From Agromyces sp. H17E-10 (GTDB lineage: Bacteria > Actinomycetota > Actinomycetes > Actinomycetales > Microbacteriaceae), in NCBI RefSeq assembly GCF_022919715.1, contig NZ_CP095042.1, positions 3,472,001-3,536,000 of the forward strand: a stretch of 64,000 nucleotides of DNA, written 5' to 3'. This document shows, piece after piece, positions 52,638 to 63,142 of this stretch; position 1 is the stretch's first letter, and each line of letters starts with the position of its first letter. The position numbers and the translations under genes were made by a program. Below the pieces are notes generated by a model. That model was not told the DNA's origin and did not search any database. It worked only from the letters and a program-made list of their open reading frames with translations.

Positions 52638-52758
52638 GCCGTGAGACTGCCACGAGCCGCCGACACGGCGCCCACGTGTTACGCACGGAACCCGACGGCG
52701 GTCGTCGCGGAGCCCGAACCGATAGCCTGAGGGGAGCGCGAGGAGGGACATCCGCTCT

Positions 52759-55005
52759 ATGAACGCCCCCGAACCAGCACGCGACGACCTCTACGTCGAC
52801 GCCGCCTACGACATGATCGTGGTCTCCAACCGGCTGCCCGTCGACTACCAGGCCGGACCCGACGGCGAGACGCAGTGGAAGAGCTCGCCGGGCGGGCTCG
52901 TGACCGCCCTCGAGCCGGTCATGCGGGCCGCCGACGGCGCGTGGATCGGCTGGGCCGGCGTCGCCGACCGCGAGTTCGAACCGTTCGACAACGACGGCAT
53001 CTCGATCATCCCCGTTCCGCTCAGCGAGTCGGAGCTCGAGGAGTACTACGAGGGATTCTCGAACGACACCCTCTGGCCGCTCTACCACGACGTCATCGCG
53101 CCGCCCTCCTTCCACCGCGAGTGGTGGGACGCGTACGTGCGCGTCAACCGCCGGTTCGCCGAAGCCGCAGCCCGGGCGGCCGCGCCGGGTGCGGTGGTCT
53201 GGGTGCAGGACTACCAGCTGCAACTCGTGCCGAAGATGCTGCGCGAGAGCCGACCCGACCTCGTGATCGGGTTCTTCAACCACATCCCGTTCCCGGCGTA
53301 CGGCATCTACTCGCAGCTGCCGTGGCGCCGCCAGGTCGTCGACGGCCTGCTCGGTGCCGACGTCATCGGCTTCCAGCGGGCGGCCGACGCGGGCAACTTC
53401 TCGCGGGCGGTGCGGCGGCTGTTCGGCTACACGACGCGCGGCACCCTGATCGAGGTGCCGGCCGACGACGGCGAGGTGCGGCACGTGGTCGCCCGGCACT
53501 TCCCGATCTCGATCGACGCGGCCGGCTTCGAGGAGATCGCCCGGCGCCCCGAGGTCCAGGCCCGGGCGCGCGAGATCCGCGAGAGCCTCGGCAACCCCGA
53601 GACGATCATGCTCGGCGTCGACCGCCTCGACTACACCAAGGGCATCCGGCACCGGCTGAAGGCGTTCGGCGAATTGCTGCGCGACGGGCGCCTCTCGGTC
53701 GAGCAGGCGACGCTCGTGCAGGTCGCGAGCCCCTCGCGCGAACGCGTCGAGACGTACCGTCAGCTGCGCGACGAGATCGAGCTCATGGTCGGTCGCCTCA
53801 ACGGCGACCACTCGACGCTCGGCCACCAGGCCATCGCCTACCTCCATCACGGCTACCCGCGCGAGGAGATGGTCGCGCTCTACCTCGCCGCCGACGTCAT
53901 GCTCGTCACCGCACTCCGCGACGGCATGAACCTCGTCGCGAAGGAGTACGTCGCCTGCCGGTTCGACGAGGACGGCGCGTTGCTGCTCAGCGAGTTCACC
54001 GGCGCGAGCGACGAACTGCGTCAGGCGATCCTGGTGAACCCGCACGACATCGAGGGCCTCAAGGACGCGATGGTCGAGGCCGCGTCGATGCCGCGGCGCG
54101 AACGCGCCCGGCGCATGCGAGCCCTGCGCAAGCGCGTGCGCGACAACGACGTGGCGAACTGGTCGGCGACGTTCCTCAAGACGCTGACGGGCGCCGGGAT
54201 CATCGCGCCGGGCGTGCCTGATGCGCTCGTGGCGGGCCTGCGCCGCATCGCCTCGACGGAGCGCCTGCTCGTCGCACTCGACTTCGACGGCACGCTCGCG
54301 CCCCTCGTCGACCGGCCCGAGGACGCCCGTGCGACCGGGCGGGCACGGGCGGCGATCGAACGGCTTGCGGCGGCCGACGACACGCGCGTGGCGATCGTGT
54401 CGGGCCGAGCGCTCGAGAGCCTCCGCACGGTCGCGGACCCGCCCCACGGGGCGCTGCTCAGCGGTTCGCACGGCGTCGAACTCCAGCTCGACGGCGGTGG
54501 CGTCACGATCGACCTCCGCGACGGCGAGCTCGCCGAGCTGCAGCAACTCACGCGCGTGCTCGAGGAGTCCGCGTCCTCGGTCGACGGTGCATGGGTCGAG
54601 TGGAAGCCGGCCGGTCTCGCACTGCACACCCGCCGGGTCGACCAGGCGCAGGCGGCCGAGCTCCAGCGCAGCGTGCGCGAACGGGTCGCGTCCGAGCTGC
54701 CGGAGCTCACCGTGCGGGCTGGCAAGAACGTGCTCGAGTTCTCGGTGCGACCGAGCGACAAGGGAGAGGCGCTCACGCGGCTCCGCCAGCACGCGGGCGC
54801 GAGCGCCGTCGTCTACGTCGGCGACGACGTGACCGACGAAGACGCGTTCGCGGCCCTCGAGAACGACGACCTGGGCGTGAAGGTGGGCCAGGGCAAGTCG
54901 CTCGCGGCGTACCGCGTGCGCAGCCCCGAGGACGTCGCGCTGCTGCTCGAGCGCCTCGCCGATGAGCGCGACGTCGCGCGTAACGGCGTATCCCGCTGGC
55001 CATAG
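52759..55005 (+). CDS. Bifunctional trehalose-6-phosphate synthase/phosphatase (OtsA-OtsB fusion)
   Basis: The 748-residue protein joins two enzymes. Residues ~15-480 are a GT20 trehalose-6-phosphate synthase: [52 protein letters not shown] and [19 protein letters not shown]. Residues ~495-740 are an HAD trehalose-6-phosphatase: [11 protein letters not shown] (D508xD510), [17 protein letters not shown] and [12 protein letters not shown]. Together they make trehalose from an NDP-glucose and glucose 6-phosphate, an osmoprotectant pathway. Separate otsA and otsB genes are the more usual bacterial arrangement. GGAGGG precedes the ATG; a TAGCCT box lies upstream. Confidence 0.95.
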   Translation: MNAPEPARDDLYVDAAYDMIVVSNRLPVDYQAGPDGETQWKSSPGGLVTALEPVMRAADGAWIGWAGVADREFEPFDNDGISIIPVPLSESELEEYYEGFSNDTLWPLYHDVIAPPSFHREWWDAYVRVNRRFAEAAARAAAPGAVVWVQDYQLQLVPKMLRESRPDLVIGFFNHIPFPAYGIYSQLPWRRQVVDGLLGADVIGFQRAADAGNFSRAVRRLFGYTTRGTLIEVPADDGEVRHVVARHFPISIDAAGFEEIARRPEVQARAREIRESLGNPETIMLGVDRLDYTKGIRHRLKAFGELLRDGRLSVEQATLVQVASPSRERVETYRQLRDEIELMVGRLNGDHSTLGHQAIAYLHHGYPREEMVALYLAADVMLVTALRDGMNLVAKEYVACRFDEDGALLLSEFTGASDELRQAILVNPHDIEGLKDAMVEAASMPRRERARRMRALRKRVRDNDVANWSATFLKTLTGAGIIAPGVPDALVAGLRRIASTERLLVALDFDGTLAPLVDRPEDARATGRARAAIERLAAADDTRVAIVSGRALESLRTVADPPHGALLSGSHGVELQLDGGGVTIDLRDGELAELQQLTRVLEESASSVDGAWVEWKPAGLALHTRRVDQAQAAELQRSVRERVASELPELTVRAGKNVLEFSVRPSDKGEALTRLRQHAGASAVVYVGDDVTDEDAFAALENDDLGVKVGQGKSLAAYRVRSPEDVALLLERLADERDVARNGVSRWP

Positions 55006-55008
55006 ACT
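55003..55008 (+). promoter_or_regulatory. Putative -10 box for ilvD, leaderless
   Basis: TAGACT overlaps the otsA-otsB stop codon and lies 6 nt before the ilvD ATG, so ilvD may start a new leaderless transcript. Confidence 0.45.
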
Positions 55009-55014
55009 CGATGC

Positions 55015-56709
55015 ATGTCGGAGTTCGATCCCAAACCGCGTAGTCGTACCGTCACCGATGGCATCGAGGCCATGACGAGCCGGGGCATGCTCCGAGCCGT
55101 CGGCATGGGCGATGCCGACTGGGACAAGCCGCAGATCGGCATCGCGAGCTCGTGGAACGAGATCACCCCCTGCAACCTCTCACTCGGCCGCCTCGCACAG
55201 GCCGCGAAAGAGGGCGTGCACGGCGGCGGCGGCTACCCGCTGCAGTTCGGCACCGTCTCCGTCTCCGACGGCATCTCGATGGGCCACGAGGGCATGCACT
55301 TCTCGCTCGTGTCGCGCGAGGTCATCGCCGACTCGGTCGAGGTCGTCATGCAGGCCGAGCGCCTCGACGGCTCGGTGCTGCTCGCGGGTTGTGACAAGTC
55401 GATCCCGGGCATGCTCATGGCTGCCGCCCGCCTCGACCTCGCGAGCGTCTTCCTCTACGCAGGCTCGATCGCGCCCGGCTGGGTGCGCCTCTCCGACGGC
55501 ACCGAGAAGGACATCACGATCATCGACTCGTTCGAGGCCGTCGGCGCGGTCAAGGCCGGCACGATGAGCGAGGCCGACGCCAAGCGCATCGAGTGCGCCT
55601 TCGCGCCCGGCGAGGGCGCCTGCGGCGGCATGTACACCGCCAACACGATGGCCTCCGTCGCCGAGGCCCTCGGCCTCTCGCTGCCCGGCTCGGCGTCGCC
55701 CGCGTCGGCCGACCGCCGGCGCGACTACTACGCCCACCGCTCGGGAGAGGCCGTCGTCAACCTCCTCAACAAGGGCATCACCGCCCGCCAGATCCTCACG
55801 AAGAAGGCGTTCGAGAACGCCATCGCGGTGGGCATGGCGCTCGGCGGCTCGACGAACATCGTGCTGCACCTGCTCGCGATCGCGCGCGAGGCCGAGGTCG
55901 ACCTCACGCTCGACGACTTCAACCGCATCGGCTCCAAGGTGCCCCACATCGGCGACCTCAAGCCGTTCGGCAAGTACGTCATGAACGACGTCGACCGCCG
56001 CGGCGGAGTGCCCGTGCTCATGAAGGCCCTGCTCGACGCGGGCCTCCTGCACGGTGACGTGCTCACCGTCACGGGCAAGACCATGGCCGAGAACCTCGAA
56101 GAGCTCGACCTGCCGCCGCTCGACGGCGAGGTGCTGCACACGCTCGACGACCCGATCCACGAGACCGGCGGCCTCACGATCCTGCACGGCACGCTCGCGC
56201 CCGAGGGCGCCGTCGTGAAGACGGCCGGCTTCGACGCCGCCGTGTTCGAGGGGCCCGCGCGCGTGTTCGAGCGCGAGCGCGGCGCGATGGACGCGCTCAC
56301 GAACGGCGAGATCAAGCACGGCGACGTCGTGGTGATCCGCTACGAGGGCCCCAAGGGCGGCCCCGGCATGCGCGAGATGCTCGCCATCACCGCGGCCATC
56401 AAGGGCGCCGGGCTCGGAAAAGATGTACTACTCTTGACGGACGGTCGATTCTCAGGCGGCACAACCGGCCTGTGCATCGGCCATCTGGCACCCGAAGCAG
56501 TCGACGCAGGTCCGATTGCTCTCGTGCGCGATGGTGATCTGATTCGGGTCGATATCGCAGCCCGGTCCATCGACCTACTTGTCGACGAGGCCGAGCTGGC
56601 TGCCCGCCGTGACGGCTGGGCTCCGCTTCCCCCGCGCTACACCCGAGGCGTCCTCGCGAAGTACTCCAAGCTCGTGCGCTCCGCTGCCGAAGGCGCGACG
56701 ACGGGCTGA
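55015..56709 (+). CDS. ilvD: Dihydroxy-acid dehydratase
   Basis: The 564-residue enzyme has the iron-sulfur/Mg motifs [18 protein letters not shown] and [13 protein letters not shown] (cluster cysteines), [13 protein letters not shown] with the carbamoylated-Lys region, and the C-terminal [14 protein letters not shown] and [11 protein letters not shown]. It dehydrates dihydroxy acids in isoleucine and valine synthesis. Codons from about 56416 to 56640 switch abruptly to A/T endings (GAT GTA CTA, GCA GTC, GGT CCG ATT) though the protein stays conserved, suggesting a recombinant 3' segment. It starts the ilvD-ilvB-ilvN-ilvC cluster. Confidence 0.97.
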   Translation: MSEFDPKPRSRTVTDGIEAMTSRGMLRAVGMGDADWDKPQIGIASSWNEITPCNLSLGRLAQAAKEGVHGGGGYPLQFGTVSVSDGISMGHEGMHFSLVSREVIADSVEVVMQAERLDGSVLLAGCDKSIPGMLMAAARLDLASVFLYAGSIAPGWVRLSDGTEKDITIIDSFEAVGAVKAGTMSEADAKRIECAFAPGEGACGGMYTANTMASVAEALGLSLPGSASPASADRRRDYYAHRSGEAVVNLLNKGITARQILTKKAFENAIAVGMALGGSTNIVLHLLAIAREAEVDLTLDDFNRIGSKVPHIGDLKPFGKYVMNDVDRRGGVPVLMKALLDAGLLHGDVLTVTGKTMAENLEELDLPPLDGEVLHTLDDPIHETGGLTILHGTLAPEGAVVKTAGFDAAVFEGPARVFERERGAMDALTNGEIKHGDVVVIRYEGPKGGPGMREMLAITAAIKGAGLGKDVLLLTDGRFSGGTTGLCIGHLAPEAVDAGPIALVRDGDLIRVDIAARSIDLLVDEAELAARRDGWAPLPPRYTRGVLAKYSKLVRSAAEGATTG

Positions 56710-56753
56710 GTGCTGCGCATCCTTCGCAATCACCGTCCACAGTAAGGAACCGC

Positions 56754-58556
56754 ATGCCCACGGAATCGACCCCCGTGCCGACGCCTGCGGCCGTGCCGTC
56801 AGCAGCCCCCGTGGAGATCACGGGCGCCGAGGCGGTCGTCCGCTCGCTCGAGATGCTCGGGATCACCGACGTCTTCGGACTCCCCGGCGGGGCCATCCTC
56901 CCCGTCTACGACCCGCTGTTCGAGAGCAAGAAGCTCCGCCACATCCTCGTTCGCCACGAACAGGGCGGTGGCCACGCCGCGCAGGGCTACGCCTCGTCGA
57001 GCGGCAAGCTCGGCGTCACGATCGCGACCTCGGGCCCCGGCGCGACGAACCTCGTCACCGCCATCGCCGACGCCCACATGGACTCGGTGCCGCTGCTCGC
57101 GATCACCGGCCAGGTGTTCTCGACGCTCATGGGCACCGACGCCTTCCAGGAAGCCGACATCGTCGGCATCACGATGCCGATCACGAAGCACTCGTTCCTC
57201 GTGAAGAACGCGGAGGAGATCCCGGCGACGATCGCCGCCGCCGTGCACATCGCGACGACCGGTCGCCCCGGCCCCGTGCTCGTCGACATCACGAAGGACG
57301 CGCAGCAGGCGAAGTTCCCGTTCCGCTGGCCGCCGAAGGTCGACCTGCCCGGGTACCGCCCGATCACGAAGGCCCACGGCAAGCAGGTCACCGCCGCGGC
57401 ACAGCTCATCGCTGCCGCGAAGCGCCCGGTGCTCTACGTCGGCGGCGGCGTGATCCGCGGCCGCGCATCCGAGGAGCTGCTCGCGCTCGCCGAGGCCACC
57501 AAGGCGCCAGTCGTGACGACCCTCATGGCCCGCGGCGCGTTCCCCGACTCGCACCCGCAGCACCTCGGCATGCCCGGCATGCACGGCACGGTGCCCGCGG
57601 TGCTCGCCCTCCAGGAGAGCGACCTCATCGTCGCCCTCGGCGCCCGGTTCGACGACCGCGTGACCGGCAAGGCCGCGCTCTTCGCCCCCGAGGCGAAGGT
57701 CGTGCACGTCGACATCGACCCCGCCGAGATCTCGAAGATCCGCACGGCCGACGTGCCGATCGTGGGCGACCTGAAGGAGGTGCTCGTCGACCTCGGCGCC
57801 GCCTACCGCGACGCGATCCGTGAGACCACGCCCGACCTCGACGAGTGGTGGGCGACGCTCGACGGCCTGCGCAACGAGTACCCGCTCGGCTACTCCGAGC
57901 CGAGCGACGGGCTGCTCGCCCCGCAGTACGTCATCGAGCGCATCGGCGAGCTGACCGGCCCCGAGGGCGTCTACGCCGCGGGCGTCGGCCAGCACCAGAT
58001 GTGGGCCGCCCAGTTCATCAAGTACGAGCGGCCGAACTCGTGGCTCAACTCCGGCGGCGCCGGCACGATGGGCTACGCCGTCCCGGCCGCGATGGGCGCG
58101 AAGGTCGCCCAGCCCGACCGCGACGTGTGGGCGATCGACGGCGACGGCTGCTTCCAGATGACGAACCAGGAGCTCGCGACGTGCGCCCTGAACGACATCC
58201 CGATCAAGGTCGCGGTCATCAACAACTCGTCGCTCGGCATGGTGCGCCAGTGGCAGACCCTGTTCTACGACGGCCGGTACTCGAACACCGACCTCAACAC
58301 CGGCCATGACACGGTGCGCATCCCCGACTTCGTGACGCTCGCCGAGGCGTACGGCGCCCTCGGCATCCGCGTCACGAAGAAGGAGGAGGTCGACGATGCC
58401 ATCAAGCTCGCGCTCGAGACGAACGACCGCCCGGTCGTGATCGACTTCGTCGTCTCGGCCGACGCGATGGTGTGGCCGATGGTGCCGCAGGGCGTGTCGA
58501 ACAGCTACATCCAGTACGCGCGCGACCACGCGCCGGCGTTCAGCGAGGAGGACTGA
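56754..58556 (+). CDS. ilvB: Acetolactate synthase large subunit
   Basis: The 600-residue ThDP enzyme has the catalytic Glu region [15 protein letters not shown], the FAD/ThDP segments [16 protein letters not shown] and [18 protein letters not shown], and the ThDP-binding [14 protein letters not shown] ... NNSSLGM. It makes acetolactate and acetohydroxybutyrate, the first common step of branched-chain amino acid synthesis. A Thr/Pro-rich N-terminal tail precedes the domain. It starts 44 nt after ilvD and is joined to ilvN by a 2-nt gap. Confidence 0.97.
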   Translation: MPTESTPVPTPAAVPSAAPVEITGAEAVVRSLEMLGITDVFGLPGGAILPVYDPLFESKKLRHILVRHEQGGGHAAQGYASSSGKLGVTIATSGPGATNLVTAIADAHMDSVPLLAITGQVFSTLMGTDAFQEADIVGITMPITKHSFLVKNAEEIPATIAAAVHIATTGRPGPVLVDITKDAQQAKFPFRWPPKVDLPGYRPITKAHGKQVTAAAQLIAAAKRPVLYVGGGVIRGRASEELLALAEATKAPVVTTLMARGAFPDSHPQHLGMPGMHGTVPAVLALQESDLIVALGARFDDRVTGKAALFAPEAKVVHVDIDPAEISKIRTADVPIVGDLKEVLVDLGAAYRDAIRETTPDLDEWWATLDGLRNEYPLGYSEPSDGLLAPQYVIERIGELTGPEGVYAAGVGQHQMWAAQFIKYERPNSWLNSGGAGTMGYAVPAAMGAKVAQPDRDVWAIDGDGCFQMTNQELATCALNDIPIKVAVINNSSLGMVRQWQTLFYDGRYSNTDLNTGHDTVRIPDFVTLAEAYGALGIRVTKKEEVDDAIKLALETNDRPVVIDFVVSADAMVWPMVPQGVSNSYIQYARDHAPAFSEED

Positions 58557-58558
58557 CC

Positions 58559-59068
58559 ATGTCGACCCACGTGCTCTCGCTCCTCGTCGAGGACAAGCCC
58601 GGCCTCCTGACCCGCGTCGCGGGCCTCTTCGCCCGTCGCGGCTTCAACATCGAGTCCCTCGCGGTCGGCCACTCCGAGATCGACGGCCTCAGCCGCATCA
58701 CGGTCGTCGTCGATGTCGAGGACCTGCCGCTCGAGCAGGTGACGAAGCAGCTCAACAAGCTCGTCAACGTCATCAAGATCGTCGAGCTCGACCCCGCCCA
58801 GTCGGTGCAGCGTGAGCACCTTCTGATCAAGGTGCGCGTCGACAACACGACCCGCTCGCAGGTGCTCGAGGCGGTCAACCTCTTCCGCGCCCGCGTCGTC
58901 GACGTCTCGACCGACGCGCTCGTGATCGAGGTCACCGGCGACTCGGGCAAGACCCAGGCGCTGCTCAAGGTGCTCGAACCGTACGGCATCAAGGAGATCG
59001 CCCAGTCGGGCCTCCTCGCGATCGGCCGCGGCGGCAAGAGCATCACCGAACGCGTCTTCAAGAACTGA
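58559..59068 (+). CDS. ilvN: Acetolactate synthase small (regulatory) subunit
   Basis: The 169-residue protein starts with an ACT domain (HVLSLLVEDKPGLLTRVAGLF, RRGFNIESLAVGHSEIDGLS), the valine-binding feedback site, followed by the small-subunit C-terminal domain. It activates and confers valine inhibition on IlvB. GAGGAG precedes the ATG; only two bases separate it from the ilvB stop, so the two are probably translated together. Confidence 0.96.
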   Translation: MSTHVLSLLVEDKPGLLTRVAGLFARRGFNIESLAVGHSEIDGLSRITVVVDVEDLPLEQVTKQLNKLVNVIKIVELDPAQSVQREHLLIKVRVDNTTRSQVLEAVNLFRARVVDVSTDALVIEVTGDSGKTQALLKVLEPYGIKEIAQSGLLAIGRGGKSITERVFKN

Positions 59069-60163
<1,095 letters not shown>

Positions 60164-60173
60164 CGCGACTCGC

Positions 60174-60215
60174 TGGTTGAGGAGCGCCGGGCGAAGCCCG
60201 ACGCGTCTCGAAACC
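60174..60215 (-). repeat. Dispersed palindromic (REP-like) repeat, copy 3
   Basis: The unit GGTTTCGAGACGCGTCGGGC with a complementary tail ending CTCAACCAG (minus strand) is related to copies at 45574 and 52143. Confidence 0.6.
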
Positions 60216-60219
60216 TCAC

Positions 60220-60255
60220 ACGGCCCGTTCCGGAAATCGCTCCGGAACGGGCCGT
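60220..60255 (+). terminator. Intrinsic terminator after ilvC
   Basis: A perfect 15-bp stem (ACGGCCCGTTCCGGA) with loop AATCGC is followed by TCGTCGT. Confidence 0.65.
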
Positions 60256-60338
60256 TCGTCGTCGTGCGCGAATGAGCACGAGGAATTCGACTGCAAACCC
60301 TTGCACAGGGGCATCCCGACGTGGTCGGATTCGGTGCC

Positions 60339-62231
60339 ATGAGCGATCACTCGAATCACGAACCCGTCCCCCGCTGGTGCTCATGCGCAGAACCCGACGA
60401 CGCGGTCGGGCACACGCACTCCGGCTTCACCCGACGCAACGTCCTCATCGGTGCGAGCGCGGCGACCGCGCTCGCCGCGGCCGGATGGTCGGCCGCCCCC
60501 GCGACGGCCGCGACGAACGGCACGACGGCCAAGATCACGATCATGGGCACGAGCGACCTGCACGCGAACGTCGTGAACTGGGACTACTACAAGGACGCGG
60601 TCTACTACGACGGCAAGCCCGACGTGCCGACGAACGCGGTCGGCCTCTCGCGCGTCGCGAGCCTCGTGAAGCACATCCGCTCCGTCCGCGGACGCCAGAA
60701 CACGCTCCTGTTCGATGCGGGCGACACCATCCAGGGCACGCCGCTCGGCTTCTACTACGCGACCGTGGAGCCCGTCACCGAGACGGGGGTGACCCACCCG
60801 ATGGCGGCGCAGATGAACGCCCTCGAGTACGACGCCGTCGCCCTCGGCAACCACGAGTTCAACTATGGGCTCGACTTCCTCGACAACTGGATCTCGCAGA
60901 TGGACGCGCCGGTGCTCGCCGCGAACGCCGTGCACGCCGACACGAAGGTGCCGCGGTTCACGCCGTACACGATCACGCAGCTGAAGGTCGCCAAGGGGCA
61001 CCCGCCGGTCAAGGTCGGCGTGCTCGGCCTCACGAACCCGGGCGTCGTCATCTGGGACAAGGCGAACGTGTCGGGCAAGGTCGAGGTGCTCGACCTCGTC
61101 GAGACCGCCAAGCGCTGGGTGCCGGTGATGAAGGCCGAGGGCGCGCACATCATCGTCGTCAGCGCCCACTCGGGCGACAGCGGAAAGTCCACCTACGGGT
61201 CCGAGCTCCCGGTCGAGAACGCGGCCGCACTGGTCGCCGAGCAGGTGCCCGACGTCGACGTGATCCTGTTCGGCCACGCGCACCTCGAGATCCCGCAGCG
61301 CCTCGTCACGAACAAGGTGACCGGGGCCGAGGTGATCATGAGCGAGCCGAAGAACTGGGGTCAGCGACTCAGCGTCTTCGACCTCGAGATCAGCTACTCG
61401 CGCGGCAAGTGGAAGGTCGACAAGCACTCCGCGACGACGATGAACACGAACACCGTGGTCGACGACCCCGAGTTCGTCGCGCTCGTGCGCGACCAGCACG
61501 ACGCCGTCGTCGACTACATGCACTCGAAGGTCGCGATCTCGACTGAAGAGATGCTCGCTGCCGAGTCCTGCTGGAAGGACACGGCGATCCTCGACTACGT
61601 CAACAAGGTGCAGGTCGAGACGGTCGCGGCGGCGATCGCCGGCACGCCAGAGGCATCCCTGCCGATCATCTCGATCGCGGCGCCGTTCAACCGGGCGGCG
61701 AGCTTCCCGAAGGGCGAGGTGACCATCAAGGACGTCGCGGGCCTCTACATCTACGACAACACGCTCATGGCCTCGGTGCTGACCGGCGCGCAGCTGAAGG
61801 CGTACCTCGAGTTCTCGGCGGAGTACTTCAAGACGGTCGCGCCCGATGCTCCGGTGAAGCCCGAGGACTGGACGAACGCGCCCACGCCGCGGGCCGCGTT
61901 CACGCCCGACTACAACTACGACCAGTTCTCGGGCATCGAGTACACGATCGACATCTCGAAGCCGGTCGGTCAGCGCATCTCCGACCTCGTCTACGACGGG
62001 CAGATCGTGGGTCCCGACAAGCAGTTCGTCGTCGCGGTCAACAACTACCGGCAGTCGGGCGGCGGCGGGTTCCCGCACATCGCGTCGGCACCGGTCGTGT
62101 ACAACGCGCAGGTCGCGATCCGCGAGGCGATCGTCGCGTACGCGTCGGCACAGGGCACGATCGACCCGTCGACGTTCCACGTCGAGAACTGGAGGCTCGT
62201 GCGCAACGGGGTGCCCGTGGTGTTCCCCTGA
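60339..62231 (+). CDS. Tat-exported bifunctional metallophosphatase/5'-nucleotidase
   Basis: The 630-residue protein has a twin-arginine signal (GFTRRNVLIGASAATALAAAG). The calcineurin-like metal motifs follow: GTSDLHANVV (DxH), FDAGDTIQG (GDxx), LGNHEFNYG (GNHE), AHSGDSG, and GHAHLEIP (GHxH). A 5'-nucleotidase C-terminal domain is next (SIAAPFNRAASFPKG, YDNTLMASVLTGAQLK). Such enzymes hydrolyse nucleotides or cyclic nucleotides outside the membrane to salvage nucleosides and phosphate. No wall anchor is visible. ATG at 60339 is used; a GTG at 60321 is also in frame with AGGGG upstream. Confidence 0.92.
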   Translation: MSDHSNHEPVPRWCSCAEPDDAVGHTHSGFTRRNVLIGASAATALAAAGWSAAPATAATNGTTAKITIMGTSDLHANVVNWDYYKDAVYYDGKPDVPTNAVGLSRVASLVKHIRSVRGRQNTLLFDAGDTIQGTPLGFYYATVEPVTETGVTHPMAAQMNALEYDAVALGNHEFNYGLDFLDNWISQMDAPVLAANAVHADTKVPRFTPYTITQLKVAKGHPPVKVGVLGLTNPGVVIWDKANVSGKVEVLDLVETAKRWVPVMKAEGAHIIVVSAHSGDSGKSTYGSELPVENAAALVAEQVPDVDVILFGHAHLEIPQRLVTNKVTGAEVIMSEPKNWGQRLSVFDLEISYSRGKWKVDKHSATTMNTNTVVDDPEFVALVRDQHDAVVDYMHSKVAISTEEMLAAESCWKDTAILDYVNKVQVETVAAAIAGTPEASLPIISIAAPFNRAASFPKGEVTIKDVAGLYIYDNTLMASVLTGAQLKAYLEFSAEYFKTVAPDAPVKPEDWTNAPTPRAAFTPDYNYDQFSGIEYTIDISKPVGQRISDLVYDGQIVGPDKQFVVAVNNYRQSGGGGFPHIASAPVVYNAQVAIREAIVAYASAQGTIDPSTFHVENWRLVRNGVPVVFP

Positions 62232-62376
62232 CACGGTCACAACCCTGAGGGGTGTCGCGGCGGCCCGCACCGAGGATGGATGCCTCGGGGCGGGCCGCCG
62301 TCGCGTTGCTGAGGTTCGGCGACGTACCGCGCGAACGGTGCGCGGCGCAGCGACAGCCGAGCGGCTGCGCGACCGC

Positions 62377-62382
62377 TACGCT
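62377..62382 (+). promoter_or_regulatory. Putative -10 box, leaderless
   Basis: TACGCT lies 7 nt before the ATG at 62390. Confidence 0.4.
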
Positions 62383-62389
62383 GTCGAGA

Positions 62390-63142
62390 ATGGTCGCCTA
62401 CCCGCTCCCCGTCGAGATCGCCGTTCAGGATGCCGCGGGCACGCGCATCGCGCTCGCGGGAGGCGCCACTCGCATCGAGCTCTGCCAGGCGCTCGACCTC
62501 GGCGGGCTCACCCCGTCGATCGGGCTCGTCGAGTCGGCGGTGCAGCTCGCGGCCGAGGCACAGGCGCCGTCGTTCGTGCACGTGCTCGTACGGCCGCGCG
62601 GCGGCGGGTTCGTGTACGACGCCGACGAGCTCGCGACGATCGAGCGCGACATCCGCGCGGTGATCTCGGCAGGGGCCGACGGCGTCGTGGTCGGCGCGCT
62701 CGCGGAATCGGGCGAGCTCGACGTCGAGGCCGTGCACCGGTTCGTCGAGGCTGCGGGCGCGGCCGACGTCACGGTGCACCGGGCGGTCGATGCCGCCGGT
62801 GACCCGCGTGCCGCGGTCTCGGCGCTCGCCCGGCTCGGGGTGCGACGCGTGCTCACCTCGGGTGGCGCCGCCGACTGCCGCACGGGCCTCGCGACGCTCG
62901 AGGCGATGGCTGCGGCATCGGGCGTGCTCGAGGTCATGGCCGGCGGCGGCGTCAAGGTCGACGACATCGCGGCCCTTGCGGCGGCCGGCGTCGACGCCGT
63001 GCACCTGTCGGCACGCGGACGTGCGCTGCGCGGGGGAGCGAGCGGCCCGGGCGGCGGCGTCGACGGATTCGACGAGACCGACGCCGTGCTCGTCGCGGCG
63101 GCCGTCGAGGCGGCCCGACTGGCGGCGACCGCGGGCGTATGA
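62390..63142 (+). CDS. Copper homeostasis protein CutC family
   Basis: The 250-residue TIM-barrel protein matches CutC: LPVEIAVQDAAGTRIAL, GATRIELCQALDLGGLTPS, HVLVRPRGGGFVYDADEL, GADGVVVGAL, TVHRAVDAAGDP and the end LEVMAGGGVKVDDI. The family was named for copper tolerance in Escherichia coli, but that role is doubtful and its substrate is unknown. A leaderless -10 box lies 7 nt before the ATG. Its stop overlaps the ATG of the next gene by 4 nt. Confidence 0.9.
   Translation: MVAYPLPVEIAVQDAAGTRIALAGGATRIELCQALDLGGLTPSIGLVESAVQLAAEAQAPSFVHVLVRPRGGGFVYDADELATIERDIRAVISAGADGVVVGALAESGELDVEAVHRFVEAAGAADVTVHRAVDAAGDPRAAVSALARLGVRRVLTSGGAADCRTGLATLEAMAAASGVLEVMAGGGVKVDDIAALAAAGVDAVHLSARGRALRGGASGPGGGVDGFDETDAVLVAAAVEAARLAATAGV

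Noticed and set aside
52207..54792. 861-residue minus-strand frame opposite otsA-otsB
   Set aside because: It is an antisense shadow; only the RidA gene at its far end is real, in another frame.
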